From: RFTU01 sp049423145
Lineage (GTDB): Bacteria > Pseudomonadota > Gammaproteobacteria > Burkholderiales > Burkholderiaceae_C
Direction: 5' to 3'
Assembly: GCA_049423145.1 (NCBI GenBank)
Contig: JBMSQF010000007.1
Location: 1 to 56,311 of the forward strand
DNA: 56,311 nt
How positions within the stretch are numbered: the first letter of the stretch is position 1; each line of letters starts with the position of its first letter. The notes beneath the pieces were generated by a model. That model was not told the origin of the DNA. It did no database searches and saw only the letters and a list, made by a program, of their open reading frames with translations. A program made the position numbers and the translations under genes. Positions 26,174 to 33,581 of the stretch are shown here, in pieces.

Positions 26174-26983
26174 ATGAGCACCCAAACCCTCCTCAACGTC
26201 AACGGCATCGAAGTCATCTACAACCATGTCATCCTGGTCCTCAAGGGCGTCTCCCTGAAGGTCGATGAGGGTGCCGTGGTGGCGCTGCTGGGTGGCAATG
26301 GCGCCGGCAAGACCACCACACTGCGCGCCGTGAGCAACCTGCTGGCCGGTGAGCGCGGCGAGGTCACCAAGGGTTCGATTGAACTGCGTGGCGAGCGTAT
26401 CGAAGCCCTGAGCACCGCGCAGATGGTGGACCGTGGCGTCATTCAGGTGATGGAAGGCCGCCACTGCTTCGCGCACCTGACCATCGAAGAGAACCTGATG
26501 ACCGGCGCCTACACCCGCAAGGATGGCAAGAGCGCCGTCAACGACACACTGGAGAAGGTCTACAACTACTTTCCCCGCCTGAAGACGCGCCGGACCTCGC
26601 AGGCCGCCTACACCTCGGGCGGCGAGCAGCAGATGTGTGCCATTGGCCGGGCGCTGATGGCCAACCCCAAGATGGTGCTGCTCGACGAGCCTTCGATGGG
26701 CCTGGCGCCCCAGATCGTCGAGGAAGTCTTCGAGATCGTGCGCGACCTCAACACCAAGGAGCGGGTCACCTTCCTACTGGCCGAGCAGAACACGAACATG
26801 GCGCTGCGCTACGCGGACTATGGCTACATCCTGGAGAACGGTCGCATCGTGATGGACGGTGCCGCCAAGGATCTGCGCGAGAACGAAGACGTCAAGGAGT
26901 TCTACCTGGGCATGGGCGGTGGCGACCGCAAGAGCTTCAAGGATGTCAAGAGCTACAAGCGCCGCAAGCGTTGGTTGGCCTAA
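26174..26983 (+). CDS. Branched-chain-type ABC transporter ATP-binding protein (LivF-like)
   Basis: This is the second ATPase of the importer, 269 residues. Walker A GGNGAGKT is at residues 40-47, the LivF-type segment VIQVMEGRHCFAHLTIEENL near 98-117, the signature SGGEQQM near 147-153 and Walker B MVLLDEPSMGLAPQIVEEVF after it. ATG 26174 with GAAGGAA upstream is the start. The C-terminus runs about 20 residues beyond the usual LivF end (EFYLG) into a lysine/arginine-rich tail, KSYKRRKRWLA. It is 9 bp ahead of a small unknown gene. Confidence 0.93.
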   Translation: MSTQTLLNVNGIEVIYNHVILVLKGVSLKVDEGAVVALLGGNGAGKTTTLRAVSNLLAGERGEVTKGSIELRGERIEALSTAQMVDRGVIQVMEGRHCFAHLTIEENLMTGAYTRKDGKSAVNDTLEKVYNYFPRLKTRRTSQAAYTSGGEQQMCAIGRALMANPKMVLLDEPSMGLAPQIVEEVFEIVRDLNTKERVTFLLAEQNTNMALRYADYGYILENGRIVMDGAAKDLRENEDVKEFYLGMGGGDRKSFKDVKSYKRRKRWLA

Positions 26984-26992
26984 GCGGTATCC

Positions 26993-27292
26993 ATGAGCGA
27001 AGACGACTGGGGCTTGGCCCTCCCGGCCTTCAAGCCCGATGAGGCCCTGCAGCGCCTGGCACGCGATCTTCGCGGCCTGGGGCTCCAAGAACGCCAGGGC
27101 GTTTGGGAGCGCCGCGGTCTGGCGATCGCGCGCGCCTGCGTTCAAGCCCCGTGCATTGACGCCGCGCGGGTGAAACGCCCCTCGCGCTCTTCGCCGGAGT
27201 GGCAGTCCAAAGCCCTGAAGAACAGCGCCGATGTGCGCGACTTCGTGGCGGACATCAAAAAACACCTCGCCCAGTGGAGCGACGATGACTGA
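26993..27292 (+). CDS. Conserved-context protein of unknown function, 99 residues
   Basis: I do not recognise this protein. It starts MSEDDWGLALPAFKPDEAL, is rich in Arg, Ala, Leu and Asp, has no signal peptide or membrane segment, and looks mostly helical (ALQRLARDLRGLGLQERQG, ADVRDFVADIKKHLAQW). Two cysteines are at CVQAPC. It starts 9 bp after the LivF-like gene and overlaps the next ligase-like gene by 8 bp, so it is almost certainly translated in the operon. The tight coupling suggests it works with the PaaK-like protein downstream, perhaps as a small partner subunit. That is inference from position only. Confidence 0.75.
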   Translation: MSEDDWGLALPAFKPDEALQRLARDLRGLGLQERQGVWERRGLAIARACVQAPCIDAARVKRPSRSSPEWQSKALKNSADVRDFVADIKKHLAQWSDDD

Positions 27293-28541
27293 ACACTTCG
27301 ACAGCCTTGAGACCCGAGCGCCCGCACAGCGCGAGGCCGCGCTGATGGCGGCCCTTCCGGCACTGGTCCAGCGCGCGCAGTCGCTGCCGGCCATGGGCGA
27401 GGTGCTACAAGGCGTGAACCCAGGGTCCATCACGAGCCGCGCAGCGCTGGCCACGTTGCCGGTGACCCGCAAGGGCGAACTGCTGGATCGACAACTGGCC
27501 AGCCGCAAGACCGACCCCTTCGGCGGCTTTTCTGCCATCGGCTGGCGCGGCATGCGGCGCAGTGGCGCCGCCCGGGTCTACCAATCGCCCGGGCCGATTT
27601 ACGAGCCGCATGGCCGGTCAGCCGACTACTGGCGCGCCGGTCGTGCCCTCAAAGCGGCTGGCTTTGCAGCTGGCGACCTGGTTCACAACAGCTTCAGCTA
27701 TCACCTCACACCCGGCGCCTGGATCATGGAAAGCGGCGCGCATGCGCTGGGCTGCAGCGTGTTCCCGGGCGGTGTGGGCAACACCGAGCTGCAACTGCAG
27801 GCCATCGTCGACCTGCAGCCCGACGCCTATTGCGGCACGCCCAGCTTCCTGCGCATCTTGGTCGACAAGGCGGCCGAGACAGGAACGCCGATCGGCTCGA
27901 TCAAGAAAGCCCTGGTCAGCGGCGAAGCATTTCCGCCCTCGCTGCGCGACTGGCTGATGGAGCGTGGCATCCAGGGCTATCAGGCCTACGCCACCGCAGA
28001 CGCCGGCCTGATCGCCTACGAATCGGCTTCTCGCCAAGGTCTCATCGTCGATGAGGGCATCATCCTGGAGATCGTGCGCCCAGGCACCGGGGATCCCGTG
28101 CCCGATGGTGAGGTCGGCGAGGTGGTGGTCACGGTGTTGAACGACGACTACCCTTTGATCCGGTTTGGCACGGGTGATCTGTCGGCCGTCCTGCCGGGCA
28201 GCTGCCCCACCGGACGCACCAATGTCCGCATCAAGGGCTGGATGGGGCGGGCTGACCAAACCACCAAGATCCGTGGCATGTTCGTCCACGCCAGCCAGGT
28301 CGCCGAAATCGTCAAGCGCCACCCTGAAGTGAGCAAAGCCCGCATCGTGGTGGAAGGGGAGATGGCCAATGACCGAATGACGGTCAAGGTGGAAGCCGCC
28401 GCTGGGAGCACGCTGGCCCAGGCGGTGGCTGACAGTGTCAAGGATGTCACCAAGCTGAGGGCGGACACCGTGGAAGTGGTCAGCCCCGGTAGCCTGCCCA
28501 ACGACGGCAAGGTCATCGAAGACGCTCGAAAGTACGACTGA
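27285..28541 (+). CDS. PaaK-like ANL-family ligase, P-loop not recognisable
   Basis: This 418-residue protein resembles phenylacetate-CoA ligases of the ANL superfamily. Matching parts are the A5-like YATADAGLIAYES, A7-like YPLIRFGTGDLSAVL, the hinge-type GRADQTTKIRGMFVHASQV (residues 321-339) and a possible A10 lysine (Lys409, NDGKVIEDAR). Where PaaK has SSGTTGxPT this protein has QSPGPIYEP at residues 100-108, so the ATP phosphate-binding loop is not recognisable. It may have a different chemistry, need a partner or be a non-catalytic binder. ATG 27285 is the start, inside the end of the 99-residue gene. It is the last gene of the synthetase/transporter operon. Confidence 0.82.
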   Translation: MTEHFDSLETRAPAQREAALMAALPALVQRAQSLPAMGEVLQGVNPGSITSRAALATLPVTRKGELLDRQLASRKTDPFGGFSAIGWRGMRRSGAARVYQSPGPIYEPHGRSADYWRAGRALKAAGFAAGDLVHNSFSYHLTPGAWIMESGAHALGCSVFPGGVGNTELQLQAIVDLQPDAYCGTPSFLRILVDKAAETGTPIGSIKKALVSGEAFPPSLRDWLMERGIQGYQAYATADAGLIAYESASRQGLIVDEGIILEIVRPGTGDPVPDGEVGEVVVTVLNDDYPLIRFGTGDLSAVLPGSCPTGRTNVRIKGWMGRADQTTKIRGMFVHASQVAEIVKRHPEVSKARIVVEGEMANDRMTVKVEAAAGSTLAQAVADSVKDVTKLRADTVEVVSPGSLPNDGKVIEDARKYD

Positions 28542-28691
28542 GCTTTCAGCGCTTGGGCGGAGCCTCGGCGCGACCCCTCACCAGAGGGCGACCGCCGCGT
28601 TGTACGTAATTTCCACGCGTTCAGCCTGCACCAGCCTTCCTACGATACTGGCTGGGCATCCGCCCCCAACCCTTTTTCGCAAGGAACGTCC
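28542..28691 (+). promoter_or_regulatory. Intergenic region upstream of the Bug-type receptor gene
   Basis: The 150-bp gap contains CCTACGATACT at 28639-28649, which could serve as a -10 (TACGAT or GATACT); a weak TTCAGC lies about 18 bp upstream of GATACT. The 8-mer CCTACGAT also occurs in the promoter gap of the synthetase operon (19612-19619). No terminator is evident behind the PaaK-like gene. Confidence 0.3.
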
Positions 28692-29675
28692 ATGAAACGT
28701 CTGTTGAGTCTCGTCGCCGCTATGGGCCTGTCGGTGGGCCTGGTGTCCAATGCCTTGGCTGCTTATCCGGAGAAGCCCGTCACCATCGTGGTGCCGTTTG
28801 CCGCCGGTGGCCCTACTGACAAGGTGGCCCGTGACCTGGCCGAAGTGATCCGCAAGGGCCTGAACAACCAGAGCGTGGTCATTGAGAACGTGGGCGGCGC
28901 CGGCGGTACGTTGGGTGCGGCCAAGGTGGCCAAGGCGGCACCGGACGGCTACACGCTGCTGCTGCACCACATCGGCATGGCCACGGCGCCGGCGCTGTAC
29001 CGCAAGATGCCCTACAACACCATGACCGACTTCGAGTTCCTGGGCATGGTCAACGACGTGCCCATGACCGTGGTGGGCCGCAGCACGCTGCCGGCCAACA
29101 ACTTCGCCGAGCTGCGCAAGTGGATCAACGACAACAAGGGCAAGATCAACCTGGCCAACGCCGGCCTGGGTGCCGCCTCGCACTTGTGCGGTCTGTTGTT
29201 CCAGCAAAACCTGCAGGTGGACATGACCACGGTGCCGTACAAGGGAACGGGCCCAGCCATGACCGACCTGATCGGTGGCCAGGTGGACCTGATGTGCGAC
29301 CAAACCACCAACACCACGGCTCAAATCGAGGGCGGCAAGGTCAAGGGGTTTGCCGTGACCACGATCAAGCCCCTGACCACGCCGGCGCTGGCCAAGTTGC
29401 CGACCCTGGACTCCCAAGGCATCAAGGGCTTCAACGTGAGCATCTGGCACGGCCTGTACGCCCCCAAGGGCACGCCCAAGGCGATTCAGGACCAGATCAA
29501 CACCGCACTGCGCGCCGCCTTGAAGGACCCTGAGTTCATCAAGCGCCAGGAGGCGCTCGGTGCCGTGGTGGTGACCGATGACCGCCTGGCCAGCGCCGAG
29601 CACCGCAAGTTTGTGGAAGCGGAAATCAACAAGTGGGGCCCGGTCATCAAGGCCGCCGGTCAGTACGCCGACTGA
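28692..29675 (+). CDS. Bug-family tripartite tricarboxylate transporter substrate-binding protein
   Basis: This is a periplasmic solute receptor of the Bug (TctC) family, very expanded in Burkholderiales, binding carboxylates or related compounds. The 327-residue protein has a signal peptide ending NALA (about residues 1-23). It then shows the Bug pattern YPEKPVTIVVPFAAGGPTDKVARDLAE, VIENVGGAGGTLGAAKVAKAAPDGYTLL and PYKGTGPAMTDLIGGQVDLM. AAGG and the second loop are the usual carboxylate-binding regions. Ribosome binding site AAGGAA precedes ATG. No membrane subunits (TctA/TctB) are nearby, so it is an orphan receptor, as is common. Confidence 0.94.
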   Translation: MKRLLSLVAAMGLSVGLVSNALAAYPEKPVTIVVPFAAGGPTDKVARDLAEVIRKGLNNQSVVIENVGGAGGTLGAAKVAKAAPDGYTLLLHHIGMATAPALYRKMPYNTMTDFEFLGMVNDVPMTVVGRSTLPANNFAELRKWINDNKGKINLANAGLGAASHLCGLLFQQNLQVDMTTVPYKGTGPAMTDLIGGQVDLMCDQTTNTTAQIEGGKVKGFAVTTIKPLTTPALAKLPTLDSQGIKGFNVSIWHGLYAPKGTPKAIQDQINTALRAALKDPEFIKRQEALGAVVVTDDRLASAEHRKFVEAEINKWGPVIKAAGQYAD

Positions 29676-29702
29676 TTCGTCCGCGCCTGAACGAACCCTT
29701 CC

Positions 29703-29740
29703 AGCCGCCGTGGCCACCCGGGCCCGGCGGCTTTTCTCTT
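29703..29740 (+). terminator. Intrinsic terminator behind the Bug-type receptor gene
   Basis: Stem AGCCGCCG (29703-29710) with CGGCGGCT (29725-29732), inner GGCC pairs, followed by TTTCTCTT. It lies 27 bp after the receptor stop and works on the plus strand; the convergent cation efflux gene ends at 29742. Confidence 0.75.
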
Positions 29741-29741
29741 G

Positions 29742-30638
29742 CTAGATCAGGTCCTTCGGGTCACCGAAGTGGGCCTCGACATTCATCGGCAAGAGTTGAA
29801 TCGTGGCTCGAAGCCCGGGTACCGCGCTCATGAGCGCCTGTTCAACCGACGTTCGCAGCGCGGCGGCCCGGCCCAGTGTCCAGCCTGCGGGCATGTGCAT
29901 GTGCAGGTCCACGAAACGCCGCTGTCCCGCCTGCCGGGTGACGACATGGTCGAAGCGAATGGCCTGGTGACGGAAAACGTCCAGGGTGCGCTCGATCTCG
30001 TCTCGCCACTTCCGCTCCAGCGCTCGGTCCATCAACCCATCGGCCGAGCGGCGGATCAGGTGCACCGCTTCACGCAGGATATTGAGTGCCACGGCCAGGG
30101 CCATCACCGGGTCCAGCCAGAGCCATCCGGTGAAGTGCACCGCCACAAGGCCGGCGACCACACCAGCCGAGGTCCACACATCCGTGATCAGATGCCGTGC
30201 ATCGGCTTCCAGCGCAATCGAATGGTGCTCTCGCGCCGTGCGCAGCATGGCCCAGGCCAGCACGCCATTGAGCGCCGAACTCACCACCGCCAAAGCCAAG
30301 CCCAGTCCGATGGCCTCCAAGGGCTGCGGATGGAACAGGCGGTGGACGGCCGCTGCGATGATGGCCACCGCCGCCACCAGAATCAGGACCCCTTCGAAAC
30401 CACTGGAGAAGTACTCGGCCTTGTGGTGGCCATAGGGATGGTCTTCGTCGGCCGGCATCGCGGCCACCGTGACCATCGCGAGCGCGAAGACCGCACCGGC
30501 AAGGTTCACCAGCGACTCCATCGCATCGGACAAGAGACTCACCGAATCGGTGAACCACCAGGCGCCTGTCTTCAGCAGGATGGTGGCCAAGGCGGCAGCC
30601 ACCGAGAGCTTGAGATAGGCGCTGACCGAAAGCTTCAT
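29742..30638 (-). CDS. Cation diffusion facilitator (FieF-like) metal efflux protein
   Basis: This is an inner-membrane proton-coupled divalent metal exporter of the CDF family. The 298-residue protein has six membrane segments. The metal-site motifs are in helix II (SLLSDAMESLVN), in the loop HPYGHHKAEYFS and in helix V (HLITDVWTSAGVV). The C-terminal cytoplasmic domain contains VDLHMHMPAGWTLGRAA. The DAMES and HLITD pattern suits the FieF/zinc-iron group, but the metal cannot be fixed. It begins 11 bp behind tyrS on the same strand and may be co-transcribed with it. Confidence 0.92.
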   Translation of the reverse strand: MKLSVSAYLKLSVAAALATILLKTGAWWFTDSVSLLSDAMESLVNLAGAVFALAMVTVAAMPADEDHPYGHHKAEYFSSGFEGVLILVAAVAIIAAAVHRLFHPQPLEAIGLGLALAVVSSALNGVLAWAMLRTAREHHSIALEADARHLITDVWTSAGVVAGLVAVHFTGWLWLDPVMALAVALNILREAVHLIRRSADGLMDRALERKWRDEIERTLDVFRHQAIRFDHVVTRQAGQRRFVDLHMHMPAGWTLGRAAALRTSVEQALMSAVPGLRATIQLLPMNVEAHFGDPKDLI

Positions 30639-30649
30639 GCCGGACCCTG

Positions 30650-31918
30650 TCAGGCCAGCGTCACCCGCGCGAACTTGCGCTTGCCCACCTGTACCACGAA
30701 GGTACCCGAGGCCAGCTTCAGCGCCTTGTCGCTGATCACCGCGCCATCCACCCGCACCCCACCGCCATCGATCAGGCGATGGGCCTCACTGGTGGAAGGT
30801 GCCAAGCCGGCACTCTTGAGCAAGGCGCCGATACCCAGGGGCGCACCGGACAGCGTCACCGCGGGGATCTCGTCGGGAATCCCGCCCCGGGCGCGGTTGG
30901 CAAAGTCCTGCTCCGCACCATCGGCCGCGGCAGCGCCGTGGAAGCGGGCGGTGATCTCGCGCGCGAGCATCACCTTGACTTCCTTGGGATTGCGGCCCGC
31001 CTGCACCTCGGCCTTCAAGGCCTGGATCTCCGATTCCGCACGGAAGGACAGCAGGGTGTACCAGCGCCACATCAGCTCGTCGGAGATCGACAGCACCTTG
31101 GCGAACATCGTATTGGCTGGCTCGGTGATGCCCACGTAGTTGTTCTTGCTCTTGGACATCTTCTCCACGCCGTCGAGCCCTTCCAACAGCGGCATGGTGA
31201 GGATGCACTGGGGCTCCTGCCCGTATTCCTCTTGCAGGTGGCGCCCCATCAGCAGATTGAATTTCTGATCGGTCCCCCCAAGCTCCAGATCGCTGTTCAA
31301 CGCCACCGAGTCGTAGCCTTGCATCAGCGGATAGAGAAACTCATGGACGCTGATGGCAGTCCCGGCCTTGTAGCGCTTGGTGAAATCGTCCCGCTCCATC
31401 ATGCGGGCCACGGTGTAGCGCGAGGCCAAGGCGATGATGCCGCGCGCCCCCAAGGGGTCGCTCCATTCGCTGTTCCAGCGCACCTCGGCGTTGTCCAGTT
31501 GGATCACCAGGCCGACTTGTTCGAAGTAGGTCTTGGCATTCGATTCGATCTGCTCGCGGGTCAGCGGGGGACGCGTGCTGTTGCGGCCAGAGGGGTCACC
31601 GATGGTGGTGGTGAAGTCGCCGATCAGGGGGATGACGCGGTGCCCCAGGTCCTGCAATTGCCGCATCTTGTTGAGCACCACCGTGTGGCCCAGGTGGAGG
31701 TCGGGCGCGGTGGGGTCCATCCCGAACTTGATCCGCAAGGGCACACCCGTGGCTTGGCTGCGCTGCAATTTGCGCACCCAGTCCGTGCGGGGCAGCAACT
31801 CTTCGCAGCCGCGCAAGGTCACCGCCAGGGCATGGGCAACGGCCTCCGAAAGGGGGGGTTCAGGATGTGAGTGCGCGCTTGCTTTCAGGTCAGAGGCGCT
31901 GGCGTCAGGGGAATTCAT
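30650..31918 (-). CDS. tyrS: Tyrosyl-tRNA synthetase
   Basis: TyrS charges tRNA-Tyr with tyrosine. The 422-residue protein has the class I signature in DLHLGHTVVLNKMRQLQDLGH, VHEFLYPLMQGYDSVAL and DLELGGTDQKFNLLMGR for tyrosine and tRNA recognition, KMSKSKNN for ATP binding and a C-terminal S4 RNA-binding domain (SEAHRLIDGGGVRVDG). An N-terminal extension of about 25 residues precedes the catalytic fold. ATG 31918 is given; a GTG start nine codons earlier, at 31945, is possible because the ribosome binding site is unclear. It is divergent from the M23 peptidase gene. Confidence 0.96.
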   Translation of the reverse strand: MNSPDASASDLKASAHSHPEPPLSEAVAHALAVTLRGCEELLPRTDWVRKLQRSQATGVPLRIKFGMDPTAPDLHLGHTVVLNKMRQLQDLGHRVIPLIGDFTTTIGDPSGRNSTRPPLTREQIESNAKTYFEQVGLVIQLDNAEVRWNSEWSDPLGARGIIALASRYTVARMMERDDFTKRYKAGTAISVHEFLYPLMQGYDSVALNSDLELGGTDQKFNLLMGRHLQEEYGQEPQCILTMPLLEGLDGVEKMSKSKNNYVGITEPANTMFAKVLSISDELMWRWYTLLSFRAESEIQALKAEVQAGRNPKEVKVMLAREITARFHGAAAADGAEQDFANRARGGIPDEIPAVTLSGAPLGIGALLKSAGLAPSTSEAHRLIDGGGVRVDGAVISDKALKLASGTFVVQVGKRKFARVTLA

Positions 31919-32104
31919 GGATACAAATGAGGGTTGATTTTTCACATCTGCCGATACAATGGAACCCACTGACAGTGCCGCGCTGCCCGCGTCAGACGTG
32001 GCGCCGATTCTAACGGTGCCCCTCTGCGGAACCCGTGCCCCGCACGGGTATCCGGCGTACTTCAGACCCGCTGCCGTCGAAGTCGGCCCTGTGCCGGCCT
32101 CGGG
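31919..32104. promoter_or_regulatory. Divergent promoter region of tyrS and the M23 peptidase gene
   Basis: In this 186-bp gap a plus-strand -10-like TACAAT is at 31955-31960, with TTGATT at 31934-31939 (15-bp spacer, shorter than ideal). No clear minus-strand promoter for tyrS was found by eye, and there is no T-box (expected in Gram-positives only). Confidence 0.35.
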
Positions 32105-33487
32105 ATGTTTTTTTCGGTCCGCATGTCGCTGCAACCCGTCGTCACCGCGATTCACCATTGGGCACACACCCACCGCCGTGGTCTGGTGGTGGGCGTCGGT
32201 GCGGTCTTCACGGGCCTGGCCGCCACCGCATTCGGACTGGCTCCGCTGGCGCCCGATGCGACGGACCTGCCGCGGCAGGTCATCAGCCAACCCCTGCAGC
32301 CCACCGCCGATGTGCCCGCCCAACTCGAGGCCCTGTCCGAGGCGCGGCTGGAACTCTACCGATCCGAGGTCACCCGCCGCCAGGACACGGTCGAATCGCT
32401 GTTCGCGCGTCTGGGCGTCAACGATGCGGCCGCAGCCGCCTTCATCCGGCAAGACAAACAGGCGCGCAAACTGTTGGAAGGCCGTCCCAACAAGATGGTG
32501 CGGGCCAAAGCAGACCCGGCAGGCCGCCTGATCGAGTTGGTGGCGCGCTACCCCGCCGAGCAGCGCAACCTGGCCGACACCCACTTCATTCGCCTGACCC
32601 TGAGCAAGTCGTCCGAAATCTGGACCAGCGAGGTGGAGACCGTGCCGCTGGAATCCCGGATTCAACTGGGCAGCGGCACCATCACCACCTCGCTCTTTGC
32701 CGCCACCGACGAGGCGCAAATGCCCGATGCGATCGCCTCGCAGATGGCCGAGATCTTCTCCGGGGACATCGATTTCCACCGGGAGCTGCGCCGCGGCGAC
32801 TCCTTCAGCGTGGTCTACGAGTCGCTCACGGCCGATGGCGAACCGATCAATTGGAACCAGGCGGCAGGCCGGGTGTTGGCGGCCGAGTTCGTCAACAACG
32901 GCCGCATCCACCAAGCAGTCTGGTTCAAGGACCAACAGCGGGGCACGTACTACGACTTCAATGGCAAGAGCAAGCGCCGCGCCTTCTTGGCCAGCCCGAT
33001 GGAGTTCTCACGCGTGACCTCCGGGTTCGCCATGCGCTTTCACCCCATCCACCAGCGGATGATGGCGCACACCGGGGTGGACTATGGCGCCCCCGTGGGT
33101 ACGCCCGCGCGCACCGTGGGTGATGGCACGGTGGAATTCGCCGGCTGGCAGGGCGGATACGGCAACACGGTGATCGTGCGTCACGGCTCGGGCACCACCA
33201 CGCTCTATGCGCACCTCAGCCGCATCGATGTGCGGCGCGGCGAGCGGGTGCAGCAGGGTCAGCGCATCGGCGCGGTCGGCGCCACGGGAACTGCCACCGG
33301 CCCGCACCTGCATTTCGAATTCCGCGTGGGCGGTCGACACGTCGACCCCCTGAAAGCCGCTCGCAACGCCGCCCCGCTGCCGCTGGCTGAACAGTCGCGC
33401 GGCGCCTTCATGGCGCAAGCCGCGGTGCTGCGCACCAAGCTGGATGTCGCCTCCACCCTCGTGGGCGATTCCAGTCGGGGCGATTGA
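32105..33487 (+). CDS. M23 family metallopeptidase (MepM-like cell-wall hydrolase)
   Basis: This is a periplasmic, membrane-anchored peptidase predicted to cut peptide crosslinks in peptidoglycan. The 460-residue protein has one N-terminal membrane segment at about residues 27-48 and an OapA/Csd3-like middle region (RRGDSFSVVYESL, ILAAEFVNNGR-like LAAEFVNNGRIHQAVW). The C-terminal LytM domain has the zinc ligands in MMAHTGVDYGAPVGTP and GTATGPHLHFEFRV. Both key motifs (HxxxD and HxH) are intact, so it should be active. ATG 32105 is given; ATG 32123 is the alternative. It is followed by anmK on the same strand after 94 bp, both genes being linked to cell-wall turnover. Confidence 0.93.
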   Translation: MFFSVRMSLQPVVTAIHHWAHTHRRGLVVGVGAVFTGLAATAFGLAPLAPDATDLPRQVISQPLQPTADVPAQLEALSEARLELYRSEVTRRQDTVESLFARLGVNDAAAAAFIRQDKQARKLLEGRPNKMVRAKADPAGRLIELVARYPAEQRNLADTHFIRLTLSKSSEIWTSEVETVPLESRIQLGSGTITTSLFAATDEAQMPDAIASQMAEIFSGDIDFHRELRRGDSFSVVYESLTADGEPINWNQAAGRVLAAEFVNNGRIHQAVWFKDQQRGTYYDFNGKSKRRAFLASPMEFSRVTSGFAMRFHPIHQRMMAHTGVDYGAPVGTPARTVGDGTVEFAGWQGGYGNTVIVRHGSGTTTLYAHLSRIDVRRGERVQQGQRIGAVGATGTATGPHLHFEFRVGGRHVDPLKAARNAAPLPLAEQSRGAFMAQAAVLRTKLDVASTLVGDSSRGD

Positions 33488-33581
33488 GCGCGTCCTGCGC
33501 TGCGGCGGCGGCCTCCGCCGGTCGGTCACGCCCCCTTCCGTTGGCAAGCCTGGGCCCCGGTGGGCCTGAGGGCCGCCCCAG

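Noticed and set aside
27285..28541. PaaK-like gene as a pseudogene
   Set aside because: The frame is intact, of normal length, starts with good coupling to its neighbour and keeps later ANL motifs; only the P-loop differs, which suggests divergence, not decay.
29739..31139. 466-residue plus-strand frame across the cation efflux and tyrS genes
   Set aside because: It runs opposite two clearly identified genes and spans their junction, and no family is recognisable.
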